From Mucilaginibacter ginsenosidivorans (GTDB lineage: Bacteria > Bacteroidota > Bacteroidia > Sphingobacteriales > Sphingobacteriaceae), in assembly GCF_007971025.1 (NCBI RefSeq), contig NZ_CP042436.1, forward strand, positions 2,108,001 to 2,172,000: a stretch of DNA of 64,000 nt, given 5' to 3'. The position numbers and the translations under genes were made by a program. Position 1 is the stretch's first letter; each line of letters begins with the position of its first letter. Below, one piece after another: positions 45,566-54,526 of this stretch. Under the pieces are notes generated by a model that made no database searches, had not been told where the DNA came from, and was given only the letters and a program-made list of their open reading frames with translations.

Positions 45566-46858
45566 ATGAAGAAAGTTCTCCTCTGTTGTTTTATCCTCAC
45601 GCTTGCCCTGGTGGCGCCTGCCCAAAATCAGAAGTTCGGGGCCTTCACAAAAAAATTTGTAAGCGGCTACAGGGATCTCCATATACCCGACCTTGAACTA
45701 AGTTACGTTAGCGGGCTGCAGCATATCGGTTCGGCAGAGGCGGTGCAAAAGCAACTGGATTTTTTCAAGTCAGTAAAAATGCAATTGGCAGCGTTTGATC
45801 CTAAAACATTGTCCCGATCGCAAAAAACCGATTACGAACTTATCGAATACGAGACCGGGTTGAACCTGGAAAGACTGACGCTGGAAACGGAATGGGTTAA
45901 AGATCCACCCGGAAAAATTTCAACAGGCGGCATCATCACGGTACCGAACGGAAAGGCCTGGTACGTTTATTTGTTAAAGCGTTGGGTGAGTATGGATGTT
46001 ACTCCAGATCAGATATACCAGTTCGGCCTGGGCGAAGTGGAAAGAGTAAAGGGACATATCGAGGCGGTGCGCAAACAAACAGGGTTAAGCGAGGATGCTT
46101 TTTACAAGCACCTGGATGACGCTGAATTTTTTACATCCGATCCGCAGGAAGTGCAGCGCTCGTTCGAACACACTAGGAGCGTGGTTTACAGTAACCTCCA
46201 TAAGCTGTTCAGCGATACCGTTGTGCCTCTATTGAAAATAGAAAAAGGAGCGGCGCAGCAGCTGGCACAAACACCCGGCTATTACGGCAATAATACCTTT
46301 TACTATAACCTGTTCGATAAGCCGTATAATAAGCGCCAGTACGACTGGCTTTTTATCCACGAAGGCGTGCCGGGCCATCATTACCAGTCCAATATCGCAT
46401 CGTCGGCTAAAGTATCGGATGTGCAGCAGTTATTCTTTTATATCGGTTTTGCCGAGGGCTGGGGCGCTTATGCAGAGGAATTGGGAAAGGACCTTGGCGT
46501 ATACCAAACGCCTTATGATGAATTAGGCAAATGGCAATGGGATATTGTACGCTCGGTGCGCGTACCAATGGATGTGGGGTTGAATTATTACGGCTGGACC
46601 GACCAGCAGGCGCTTGATTTCTGGAAGAAGAATATCCGGGGGCAGGATGACATCGCTATGCGCGAAATAGCCCGTATACGCCGCTGGCCCGCACAGGTGG
46701 TTACCTATAAATATGGCGCGCTGCAGCTGTTGCAATGGAAGGAAGAGCTACGGAAAAAACAAGGTGCGAAGTTCAATATAAAGGACTTCCACGACCGGGT
46801 GCTGAACCATGGCTCGCTGCCCTTGTTTATGGTGAAGGAGAATGTATTCAGAAAGTAA
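45566..46858 (+). CDS. DUF885 family protein
   Basis: A 430-residue secreted protein with a short signal peptide (MKKVLLCCFILTLALVAPA). The DUF885 signature FIHEGVPGHHYQ lies near residue 270, and a Glu-rich helix GFAEGWGAYAEELGK follows; together these look like zinc ligands of a metallopeptidase. Function is not proven. The C-terminal YKYGALQLLQWKEELRKKQG is also conserved in the family. Length is shorter than many DUF885 proteins (often about 550), because the N-terminal part is compact. Its 3' end overlaps the convergent chitinase by 11 bases. Confidence 0.85.
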   Translation: MKKVLLCCFILTLALVAPAQNQKFGAFTKKFVSGYRDLHIPDLELSYVSGLQHIGSAEAVQKQLDFFKSVKMQLAAFDPKTLSRSQKTDYELIEYETGLNLERLTLETEWVKDPPGKISTGGIITVPNGKAWYVYLLKRWVSMDVTPDQIYQFGLGEVERVKGHIEAVRKQTGLSEDAFYKHLDDAEFFTSDPQEVQRSFEHTRSVVYSNLHKLFSDTVVPLLKIEKGAAQQLAQTPGYYGNNTFYYNLFDKPYNKRQYDWLFIHEGVPGHHYQSNIASSAKVSDVQQLFFYIGFAEGWGAYAEELGKDLGVYQTPYDELGKWQWDIVRSVRVPMDVGLNYYGWTDQQALDFWKKNIRGQDDIAMREIARIRRWPAQVVTYKYGALQLLQWKEELRKKQGAKFNIKDFHDRVLNHGSLPLFMVKENVFRK

Positions 46859-47996
46859 GGTCCTTGTCTATTTCTTTTAGCAGGTATTCCTTTTTGTCTG
46901 AAGCATATTCCCAGAACATTACCCCGGCCAGGCCATTCTTTTTTACGTATTTGCACTTGTTCCTTACCGACCATTCGTCATCGAAAGTGATAAATTGCCG
47001 CAGGCCGGCGTTGTACAGGTAAGGCGCGTAAGCGTCTTTATCGCGGTAATATTTGTAGCCCTTCTGGTTGATGAGGCTATCTTTGATAAAGGTATATCCG
47101 CCACCACCGCCCCGCACACGTATGGCCGCCGTCCTTGCGCCAAGTATCATTTTTTGCGAATCGGCCGCGGCCAGCGTGTGGCCGTAAAAGGCAACACCCA
47201 CCACCAGTTTATCTGCCGGCACACCCGCAGCCAAAAAATCATGTACAGCAATATCAGCCGAACAGAGCGTTTTATAACCTTTTGATGAATAAAGATTAGT
47301 ATGGTGCAGCACGATGTGTAAACTGTCCTGCGCAAAATCATAGGTCATCAGGCTCACGTAATCTAGGTATTTAGAGGCATCGCCCATTTCCGTCAGCGTA
47401 AGGAAGCGCGTAAAACCGCCTACAGCGGCCGTAAGCAATTTATTGCTCCCGGTTTGTTGTTCAAGTGTATCCAGGTCGAGGCGCAGTTTCTGGAACATCA
47501 GGGTATAATTATGCTTATCCTCCGGCCTGTAAATGTTTCCCGCGCCAATGTCATTTGGATATTCCCAATCAATATCAACGCCGTCGAGGTTGTATTTCTT
47601 TACTATGGCCACCGCGCTTGCGGCAAAGCCTTCGCGGGCGGTATCGGTAAGTACCGCGTCAGAGAAATTCCTGCTGCCGCCCCAGCCACCTATCGAGATA
47701 AGTAGTTTGATATCCGGGTTTACTTTTTTCAGTTTTAACAGGTTCCGGAAGTTTACGGTGTCTGTTTTTTCATGCTCCAGGTAAGCGCGGTTGTTTTTGA
47801 TGACCACGAACGCATAATTGATATGCGTAAGTTTTTTTGCATCTACCATGGCGGTATCATACAGGCCATGGTAACCACCGACGTAGCCTATAATAACATG
47901 CTTTTTGTTTTTTGTCGACTGGGCGCATACAGATGCTGACAGGGCTGACAAAACGAAAAATAACAGGAGGCCTCGCAGGCGGGATACAGATATCAT
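46848..47996 (-). CDS. GH18 chitinase-like glycoside hydrolase
   Basis: A 382-residue secreted enzyme. The ATG at 47996 begins a signal peptide ending near SVCA; an upstream ATG at 48044 is less likely. The TIM-barrel motif is complete: SIGGWGGSRNF on strand 3, and LDGVDIDWEYP on strand 4 with the DxxDxDxE acids Asp138, Asp141, Asp143 and Glu145. Later barrel elements are LMTYDF and MFWEYASD. It should cleave chitin or related beta-1,4-N-acetylglucosamine polymers. No chitin-binding domain is attached. Confidence 0.92.
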   Translation of the reverse strand: MISVSRLRGLLLFFVLSALSASVCAQSTKNKKHVIIGYVGGYHGLYDTAMVDAKKLTHINYAFVVIKNNRAYLEHEKTDTVNFRNLLKLKKVNPDIKLLISIGGWGGSRNFSDAVLTDTAREGFAASAVAIVKKYNLDGVDIDWEYPNDIGAGNIYRPEDKHNYTLMFQKLRLDLDTLEQQTGSNKLLTAAVGGFTRFLTLTEMGDASKYLDYVSLMTYDFAQDSLHIVLHHTNLYSSKGYKTLCSADIAVHDFLAAGVPADKLVVGVAFYGHTLAAADSQKMILGARTAAIRVRGGGGGYTFIKDSLINQKGYKYYRDKDAYAPYLYNAGLRQFITFDDEWSVRNKCKYVKKNGLAGVMFWEYASDKKEYLLKEIDKDLTF

Positions 47997-48110
47997 AGCG
48001 AACGAATATACAAATCGTACAGGCTGCGGACAACAAATTTTCATTCTTGTTATTCATTGGCCTTTAGTATATTCACACCTCATTGACCGTTCCTTAAACA
48101 CCTGTTCATC

Positions 48111-51100
48111 ATGAAAAAACTCAGCCTTTCTCTTACCGTATTTTTTTCTTTCGTTATTTTTAGTGCATCCTCAGCGTTTGGCATCGATCCGAAAGATACA
48201 CGCATGCTTACGCAGCCGGCTATAAGTGCTGACCATATTGCCTTTATTTATGCCGAAGACCTTTGGGTGGCCAATCCTGATGGTTCAGAGCCGCGCAGGC
48301 TGACTGTCGATGAAGGTATCGAATCGAGTCCGGCGTTTTCACCCGACGGCAAGCTTATCGCTTTCAGCGCACAGTACGACGGTAACACCGATGTGTATAT
48401 TATCCCGGTTGAAGGGGGCGTTCCCAAGCGGCTGACCTGGCACCCAAGCGCCGACCTGGTGCGGGGATTTAGTCCTGACGGTAAGTCGGTATTATTCGCT
48501 TCGCAACGCAATACGTTCACTAATCGCTACGCACAGCTATTCAGTGTTTCAATTACCGGCGGACCGGCAAAACAGCTTGAAATACCTAACGCGTTTTATG
48601 CCAACTATTCGCCCGATGGAAAGTACATGACATATACACCCGTTCCGGATGCTTTTAAGCAATGGAAACACTACCGCGGCGGTACCATTACCCGGATTTG
48701 GCTTTTCTCATTTGCCGACAAATCCATTGTCGAAATACCCAAACCCGAAGGCGGCTGTAACGACACACAGCCCGTTTGGATGGGAGATAAAGTTTATTTC
48801 AGGAGCGACCGGAACGGCGAGTTCAATTTGTTTTCTTATGACGTCGCAACCAAGCAGGTAAAACAATTGACGGAATTTAAAGACTTCCCGGTGCTTAATA
48901 TAGCAGCCGGCGATGGAAAGGTTCTGCTGGAGCAGGCAGGTTACCTCCATATTTTCGATCCGGCATCAGCCTCGGCAAAAAAATTGACCATTGGTATTGC
49001 TGCCGACCTACTGGAATTGCGACCGAGATTTGCAAAGGGCGCGAAATATATCCGGAGTTCACAGATATCACCTTCGGGAGCAAGGGCGGTGTTTGATTTT
49101 AGGGGCGATATCGTAACTGTCCCGGCCGAAAAGGGCGATGTCCGCAACATCACCAATACAACAGCCGTGCACGAAAAGACACCATCATGGTCGCCCGATG
49201 GAAAATTCATCGCTTATTTTTCAGACGCATCGGGCGAATACAAGCTGGATATTCAGTCGCAGGACGGTAAGGGCGATGTTAAGTCGTATAAATTAGGTGG
49301 CGCGGGATTTTACGCCAGCCCGAAATGGTCGCCTGACAGTAAGAAGATAGCTTATGTTGATAATAGCCGCAGCCTTTACCTGCTCGATATTGCTTCGGGA
49401 ATCGTCAAAAAGATAGATTCTGACGACTTATACACGCCTGGTACGTTCCGCGATATTTTTGGCGACTGGTCGTCTGATTCCAAATGGATAGCGTACACAA
49501 AAATAACGGCTACCCAATTTAAAAAGGTACTTCTTTATTCTGTGGACGAACAAAAATCTTACGCACTCACGGATGGGCTAAGTGATGCATCCGAACCCAT
49601 TTTTTCGCGCAATAGCAAATACCTCTATTTCTTTGCCTCGACCGACGCCGGGCCGGTGATCAACTGGTTCGACCAGTCGAACGACGATATCCGGTCGACC
49701 AGTTCTATTTATCTGGTTACGCTGCAAAACCAAACCGTGTCGCCGCTGGCCAGGGAAAGCGATGAGGAAAAGGCAGATACAAAGAAAGATGATAAGGCTG
49801 AAGTCAAATCTGATAATAAATCGGAAAAGAAGGCCTCGATAACGTCATCTGGTTTTAAAATAGATTGGGACGGCATCCAGAACCGTATTGTGGATGTGCC
49901 GGTAAAACCGGGGAATTACGGCCAGTTAAGTGCAGGAAACGACGACAATATTTTTTACATAGATTATGATGATAACGGCTCAGGAAAACTGCATAGCTAT
50001 AGCTTTAAAAAACGCGAGGATTCCGAAATAATGCCGATGGATGGGTATGACCTGTCTGCCGACGGCAAAAAGATGTTGTACAGGCATCACGGAAGCTGGG
50101 GCATGGTTAATGCGGGCGACAAGAATGGGAAAGGGCTGAATATCGACGCCATCCAGGTGAAGGTTGACCCGGTTGCCGAATGGCCCGAGATATTTGACGA
50201 GGCATGGCGCATTAATCGCGATTATTTTTATGATCCGGGTATGCATGGCAACGACTGGCTGGCGGTAAAAAAGAAGTATGCTGTTTTTCTGCCCGATCTT
50301 TCATGCCGCGACGACCTGAATACAGTGATACAATGGATGTGCAGCGAGCTGGTTGTGGGGCACCAGCGCCTTACCGATCTAGGCGATAAGCTTTATCATC
50401 CCGAAACGATCAAAGGTGGATTGCTTGGCGCCGATTACAGCATCACAAATAACAGGTATCGTATTCAGAAAATATATGGCGGGCTAAACTGGAACCCCAA
50501 CCTCCGTTCGCCCCTAACCGAGCCCGGTGTCAACGTTAAGGTGGGCGATTACCTGCTGGCAGTAAATGGTAAAGATGTGGTGGGTACGCAGGACATTTAT
50601 CAATATTTTGAGAATACCGCCGATAAGATAACCGAGATAACGGTTGGCCCTAACGCGGATTATAACGGATCGCGCGTGGTGAAAGTGCTGCCGGTGGATA
50701 ACGAATATGAACTGCGCAACCGCGACTGGGTGGAAGGTAACCTGCAAAAAGTAACCGAGGCAACTAAAGGGCAGGTGGCCTATGTATATGTGCCCAACAC
50801 AGCAAACGAAGGCCACGACTACTTTAAACGTTATTTTTACCCGCAGGCAAACCGCAAGGCAATTATTGTGGATGAACGCTTTAATGGTGGCGGGCAGCTG
50901 GCCGACTATTATATTAATTTATTGCAAAACCCTTACCAGGCCCATTGGCACATGCGTTACGGGCAGGACCTTAAATCGCCAAGTGCATCGATACAGGGGC
51001 CGAAGGTAATGCTGATCAACGAGTCGGCGGGCTCGGGCGGCGACATGCTGCCATGGATGTTCCGCAAATTTAAAGTAGGTACACTGGTGGGAACACGCAC

Positions 51101-51374
51101 CTGGGGCGGGTTGGTAGGTATCCTGGGCTTTCCCGAATTTATTGACGGCGGTGGTGTTACCGCGCCAAACGTAGGTATATGGACTAAGGATGGTTTCGTA
51201 GTGGAAAACGTAGGCGTGGCACCGGATATTGAAGTGGTACAAACCCCTGCCGAGATCATCAAAGGCAACGATCCGCAACTACAGAAAGCTATTGAAGTTG
51301 CTTTGAAAGAGCTGGAGAAAAATCCGCAGGTGGAACCAACAAGGCCGCCGTTCCCGGTGAAGGCGCAAAAATAA
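48111..51374 (+). CDS. Tricorn-protease-like S41 peptidase with beta-propellers
   Basis: A 1087-residue exported protease (signal peptide about 1-24). Two sets of PD40/TolB-like propeller blades cover about 30-560 (PAFSPDGKLIAFSAQYDGNTDVYII; WSPDSKKIAYVDNSRSLYLLDI). A Lys/Asp-rich linker (about 550-585) leads to a C1 domain, a PDZ-like part (VKVGDYLLAVNGKDV) and the S41 core. By analogy with archaeal tricorn, the catalytic residues are His751 (VVGHQRLTD), Ser975 (AGSGGD) and Glu1032 (VENVG). Bacterial tricorn homologues degrade peptides in the periplasm. It stands alone, with a terminator 12 bases after the stop. Confidence 0.93.
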   Translation: MKKLSLSLTVFFSFVIFSASSAFGIDPKDTRMLTQPAISADHIAFIYAEDLWVANPDGSEPRRLTVDEGIESSPAFSPDGKLIAFSAQYDGNTDVYIIPVEGGVPKRLTWHPSADLVRGFSPDGKSVLFASQRNTFTNRYAQLFSVSITGGPAKQLEIPNAFYANYSPDGKYMTYTPVPDAFKQWKHYRGGTITRIWLFSFADKSIVEIPKPEGGCNDTQPVWMGDKVYFRSDRNGEFNLFSYDVATKQVKQLTEFKDFPVLNIAAGDGKVLLEQAGYLHIFDPASASAKKLTIGIAADLLELRPRFAKGAKYIRSSQISPSGARAVFDFRGDIVTVPAEKGDVRNITNTTAVHEKTPSWSPDGKFIAYFSDASGEYKLDIQSQDGKGDVKSYKLGGAGFYASPKWSPDSKKIAYVDNSRSLYLLDIASGIVKKIDSDDLYTPGTFRDIFGDWSSDSKWIAYTKITATQFKKVLLYSVDEQKSYALTDGLSDASEPIFSRNSKYLYFFASTDAGPVINWFDQSNDDIRSTSSIYLVTLQNQTVSPLARESDEEKADTKKDDKAEVKSDNKSEKKASITSSGFKIDWDGIQNRIVDVPVKPGNYGQLSAGNDDNIFYIDYDDNGSGKLHSYSFKKREDSEIMPMDGYDLSADGKKMLYRHHGSWGMVNAGDKNGKGLNIDAIQVKVDPVAEWPEIFDEAWRINRDYFYDPGMHGNDWLAVKKKYAVFLPDLSCRDDLNTVIQWMCSELVVGHQRLTDLGDKLYHPETIKGGLLGADYSITNNRYRIQKIYGGLNWNPNLRSPLTEPGVNVKVGDYLLAVNGKDVVGTQDIYQYFENTADKITEITVGPNADYNGSRVVKVLPVDNEYELRNRDWVEGNLQKVTEATKGQVAYVYVPNTANEGHDYFKRYFYPQANRKAIIVDERFNGGGQLADYYINLLQNPYQAHWHMRYGQDLKSPSASIQGPKVMLINESAGSGGDMLPWMFRKFKVGTLVGTRTWGGLVGILGFPEFIDGGGVTAPNVGIWTKDGFVVENVGVAPDIEVVQTPAEIIKGNDPQLQKAIEVALKELEKNPQVEPTRPPFPVKAQK

Positions 51375-51386
51375 TTATCCTGTTCG

Positions 51387-51417
51387 GGCTTACGGAGTTT
51401 TTAAAACTTCGTAAGCC
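51387..51417. terminator. Bidirectional terminator
   Basis: GGCTTACGGAGTTTT (51387-51401) and AAAACTTCGTAAGCC (51403-51417) pair across the whole length with one G-T pair. It ends both the tricorn-like gene and the convergent redoxin gene. Confidence 0.85.
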
Positions 51418-51425
51418 TTTCAAAA

Positions 51426-52568
51426 TCACTGCTCTTTAAATACCTTATATATCCTGCCTATCAATGGATTGTTAATAATCGCCTGCTTCAAACTATCGGC
51501 ATTAACCTTTCCTTCCTTCGCATAAACTATTTTGCCACCCGGTTCCACAAGGATGGTATAAGGTAGGGCCCCCTGCCATTTGGGGTCGATACTTTCTATC
51601 AGTTTGTATTTGCTGTCGCCGGTATAAATATAGTTCAGGCTTGATGATTGCTTTTTTTCAAGAAAAGCAAGGGCCTTGTCGCGGTCCTTTAGTGCATCTG
51701 AACTAATGGTTATCATTTTGAAATCGCGGTCGCGGTACATGCGATTGGCAGTAACCAGGTCAGGGAATTCCTCTACACAAGGTACGCACCAGGTGGCCCA
51801 CAGGTTGATCATCAAAAGTTTATCAGTCTTGTTTTTCATCAGGTCCGATACCCCGGCAGCGTCAATATCCTGCAGGCTCACGGGCTCTTTTGCCCATTGT
51901 ATCTCGGCCTTTTTTATCCAGTCCTTTTTCTCGATCCATTTTACCGAGCAGCCAAACACTTTGGTTGTTGTTACCGGCACTTCTTTACCGGCCAATATCG
52001 CGTCTATGGCGTTGCGGGCATCGTAACTTGACGGCGTTTTTGCAGGGTCCTCCATATCGTCTATCCGCCCCTGGTAGCGCAGCTTGCGGTCCCGGTCGAA
52101 GATGAAGATATGCGGGGTCGCTATCGGGCCATATTTTCTTGAAGCAGTTTCCGTTGCCCCGTCGTACAAATAAGGAAAATTGAACCCGGCACTTTTGGCG
52201 CGAATCTTCATTTCGGGGTACGAGTCGCCCACGTCGCTATAGCCAAGTTCATCCAGCCTCAGCGAGGCAGGGTTATTGGGATTTATTGCAACAACGCGAA
52301 CGCCTTTCGGAGCGTAGTCGCGCGTTAATTTGATCATTCTCGGTTCATAAGCCTGCGAAGTAGGGCAGTGGTTACACATAAATACTACCACAAGCACTTT
52401 AGCGTCTTTAAAGGAAGCGAGCGAGTACATTTTACCATCAATGCCTTTCAGGTTAAAATCGGGAGCGGCCGAACCAATGGCAAGGGTCTTATGCTCATCA
52501 AAAGTAAAGCTTGCCGAAATGACCAATACCATTAACAGGCAGGCTATTAGTGAAACGCTTTTTTTCAT
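51426..52568 (-). CDS. Two-domain thioredoxin-fold redoxin
   Basis: A 380-residue exported protein. The ATG at 52568 gives a signal peptide (MKKSVSLIACLLMVLVISASF). Domain 1 (about 35-185) is AhpC/TSA-like: GSAAPDFNLKGIDGKMYSLASF then VVFMCNHCPTSQAYE, where CNHC is an atypical CxxC. Domain 2 (about 235-375) is TlpA-like: LMINLWATWCVPCVEEFPDL with an intact WCxPC. The two domains are joined by a Cys-containing linker (FGCSVKWIEKKDW). It probably reduces periplasmic disulfides or peroxides, fed by an inner-membrane reductase not encoded here. Confidence 0.9.
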   Translation of the reverse strand: MKKSVSLIACLLMVLVISASFTFDEHKTLAIGSAAPDFNLKGIDGKMYSLASFKDAKVLVVVFMCNHCPTSQAYEPRMIKLTRDYAPKGVRVVAINPNNPASLRLDELGYSDVGDSYPEMKIRAKSAGFNFPYLYDGATETASRKYGPIATPHIFIFDRDRKLRYQGRIDDMEDPAKTPSSYDARNAIDAILAGKEVPVTTTKVFGCSVKWIEKKDWIKKAEIQWAKEPVSLQDIDAAGVSDLMKNKTDKLLMINLWATWCVPCVEEFPDLVTANRMYRDRDFKMITISSDALKDRDKALAFLEKKQSSSLNYIYTGDSKYKLIESIDPKWQGALPYTILVEPGGKIVYAKEGKVNADSLKQAIINNPLIGRIYKVFKEQ

Positions 52569-52874
52569 TTTGAATGATTTCCGGAAGAAGGTGATCAAAA
52601 AGGGGTTATATCAAAATTAAATATTTTATTAACGGATTTAAATAAGTTGGCGGGTTTGATTTTGCAACAAAACCAAATTTTATTTGTTGTTATTCAGGTA
52701 TATTATTTGTAAATTTATTATTGCCAATTATACCCTATAGTATTTTTTCCTTATGGAACCGGAAGCCCATTACTCAATTGTGCTTCTGCCACGTGTTTTC
52801 CTCACTGACGGGTAGGCATCGCCTTGTATAAATCTTATCACTTTATTCCCGTTTCACCATTAAACATTAGTATT
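52569..52874. other. 306-bp AT-rich gap between divergent genes
   Basis: No gene is supported. It holds the two promoters of the redoxin and the lipoprotein, in very AT-rich sequence. No perfect TAnnTTTG box was found; near-matches occur around 52700-52710. Confidence 0.5.
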
Positions 52875-53657
52875 ATGAGAAAGATTTTAATTTTTATAAC
52901 CTTACTTGCCTGTACGTTTGCTGCGTGTAAAAAAGCAAAAAAAGAGCCTTCGCAGCCAGGTGTATACAAAATGGATAAACTGACGGTTAGCAGCGGGGGT
53001 AAGGATTCGGTTTATGCCAGAACACAGGTTAAAATTTATACCGACCATCATTTTGCTTATGCCAGCATGGCGCCCGACTCATCAGTCGGATTCGGCATAG
53101 GTTCATATAAGGCCGATACAGGCACCAATATCATTGAGACCAGTATTTATAGCAGCGCCTCTCTCGACTCACCCCAGGTTTTTCATGTTGCAATTACTGC
53201 TCAACAAGATTCGGGCTACACCCAGGCCCTGCCATTAACTTCGCCAAAGGGAGTAAAATATACCGTGACGGAAATGTATACCCGATTGCCAACAGACGGC
53301 GTCTCAAAGCTCGACGGCGTATGGAAACTCGATGAAGCTTATATTATAAAAGGGAAGGATACCACCAAACAGCCTGAAAACCAGTACAAGGCTTTTTGGG
53401 GTGGCCATTTTATGTTTGTGCATCGATACGCATTGGATAATACCAACCTGCATTTTAAAAACGGATTTGGTTATGGTGATTTTACATTAAGGAACGATAC
53501 CTTAAGCGAGTCGGAGCAGATAACAAGCCATGCTACGCTGCTTGGCCGGTCATTCGCTATTAAGATCAATTTTAACGGCGATGACGAATATTCCCAGGTT
53601 ATAACTGATTCGACGAGCGGAAGCAGGTCCGTCGAGATATACCGGCGTTTAAAATAA
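52875..53657 (+). CDS. Lipoprotein of unknown function
   Basis: A 260-residue lipoprotein starting at the ATG at 52875 (MRKILIFITLLACTFAACKKAKKEP; lipobox FAAC). The mature protein is beta-rich, with two similar halves (residues about 35-135 and 150-260), each with a strand like KDSVYARTQVKIYTDHHFAYASM and a closing YTVTEMYTRLPT or SVEIYRRLK. This suggests a duplicated lipocalin-like or DUF4488-like fold. No substrate can be named. A terminator follows at 53684-53711. Confidence 0.7.
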   Translation: MRKILIFITLLACTFAACKKAKKEPSQPGVYKMDKLTVSSGGKDSVYARTQVKIYTDHHFAYASMAPDSSVGFGIGSYKADTGTNIIETSIYSSASLDSPQVFHVAITAQQDSGYTQALPLTSPKGVKYTVTEMYTRLPTDGVSKLDGVWKLDEAYIIKGKDTTKQPENQYKAFWGGHFMFVHRYALDNTNLHFKNGFGYGDFTLRNDTLSESEQITSHATLLGRSFAIKINFNGDDEYSQVITDSTSGSRSVEIYRRLK

Positions 53658-53683
53658 AATCATGACAGGATGATGAATAAAAC

Positions 53684-53711
53684 AAAGCTTCTCTTTCAGG
53701 AGAAGCTTTTT
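53684..53711 (+). terminator. Intrinsic terminator after the lipoprotein gene
   Basis: Arms AAAGCTTCTC (53684-53693) and GAGAAGCTTT (53700-53709) with a T-run to 53711. It stands 27 bases after the stop and 22 bases before the next start. Confidence 0.85.
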
Positions 53712-53733
53712 GTTGTAAATTGGGCCCCTGCCA

Positions 53734-54195
53734 ATGGAACAAATATTTATACGAAAAGCCCGCCTGTCTGATATGGATGCCCTGCTGCAGTTTGAGCAGG
53801 GAGTTATCACCGCCGAACGCCCGTTCGACGCAACACTGAAAAACGGACTGATACATTATTACGATCTGCACCAATTGTTAACCGCGCAGCATATCCGCCT
53901 GCTCGTGGCGCAGTGCGGCGACGAACTTATTGGGTCGGGATATGCCCGAATAGAAACTGCAAAACCTTACCTGCAGCACCAGCGATATGCCTATCTCGGG
54001 TTTATGTATGTATTACCGGCATACCGCGGCAAAGGCGTTAATAAGATGATCATTGATGCTCTTAAGGAATGGTCGGGAGCGCAGGGAATAACTGAATTGC
54101 GTCTGGAATTATATAACGAAAATGAGCCTGCTATTAAAGCCTACGAAAAGGCAGGTTTCAGCAGGCATATGATCGAAATGAGAATGGGGCTGTAG
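53734..54195 (+). CDS. GNAT family N-acetyltransferase
   Basis: A 153-residue cytosolic acetyltransferase. The GNAT motif A is present: YAYLGFMYVLPAYRGKGVNKMIIDALKEW, with the acetyl-CoA loop R-G-K-G-V-N. The helix-strand end LRLELYNENEPAIKAYEKAGF is also typical. The start is FIRKARLSDMDALLQFEQ. Substrate is unknown; possible targets are amino groups on small molecules or ribosomal proteins. It is transcribed alone after a terminator. Confidence 0.9.
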   Translation: MEQIFIRKARLSDMDALLQFEQGVITAERPFDATLKNGLIHYYDLHQLLTAQHIRLLVAQCGDELIGSGYARIETAKPYLQHQRYAYLGFMYVLPAYRGKGVNKMIIDALKEWSGAQGITELRLELYNENEPAIKAYEKAGFSRHMIEMRMGL

Positions 54196-54526
54196 CCATA
54201 TTTTGCCCGTGTAAAGTGATATCCTGATTTTTTCGAATCAAACTCATGAGTTTTACGTTGTTAGTATGATATGCCGGCGTAAGGCACAATAGCATTAATT
54301 CTGTTTTTAGTAAATTTGCATGAATAGTAAAACCATGCCTGGTTTTGTAACTGTTTTTGTCGCCGAAAACAGTCTGCCGTATCCAAACCCGGGGTGGCGC
54401 CGGGTTCTGTAATAAATGCCCCTTCCGGGAGCGTCGCCCGCTGCAACAGGCTTTATTTGCTTTTGATATACAGCGGTCTTTTTGCTCGCCGGCGAATTTA
54501 TTTTTTCTGATGATAACGACATTACC
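54196..54526. other. 331-bp gap with the long leader of the second MscS gene
   Basis: No protein gene is supported apart from a possible 25-codon upstream reading frame (54335-54412). The first part is plain AT-rich sequence. The second part (54311-54457) is a promoter box and structured leader, described separately. Confidence 0.55.
54311..54457 (+). ncRNA. Structured 5' leader of MscS copy 2, candidate cis-regulatory RNA
   Basis: The TAAATTTG box at 54311-54318 places the start of transcription about 200 bases before the ATG. Inside is ACAG/CTGT (54369-54372 with 54407-54410) around AACCCGG/CCGGGTT (54386-54392 with 54400-54406). Next comes AATAAAtGCC paired with GGCTTTATT (54411-54420 with 54449-54457), followed by T-rich sequence. 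The GC-rich, stable leader fits a riboswitch or attenuator. I did not match it to a known family. Confidence 0.5.

Noticed and set aside
54311..54457. Assigning the MscS leader to the c-di-AMP (ydaO) class
   Set aside because: Some words resemble that class, but I could not align the conserved core, so only a structured leader is claimed.
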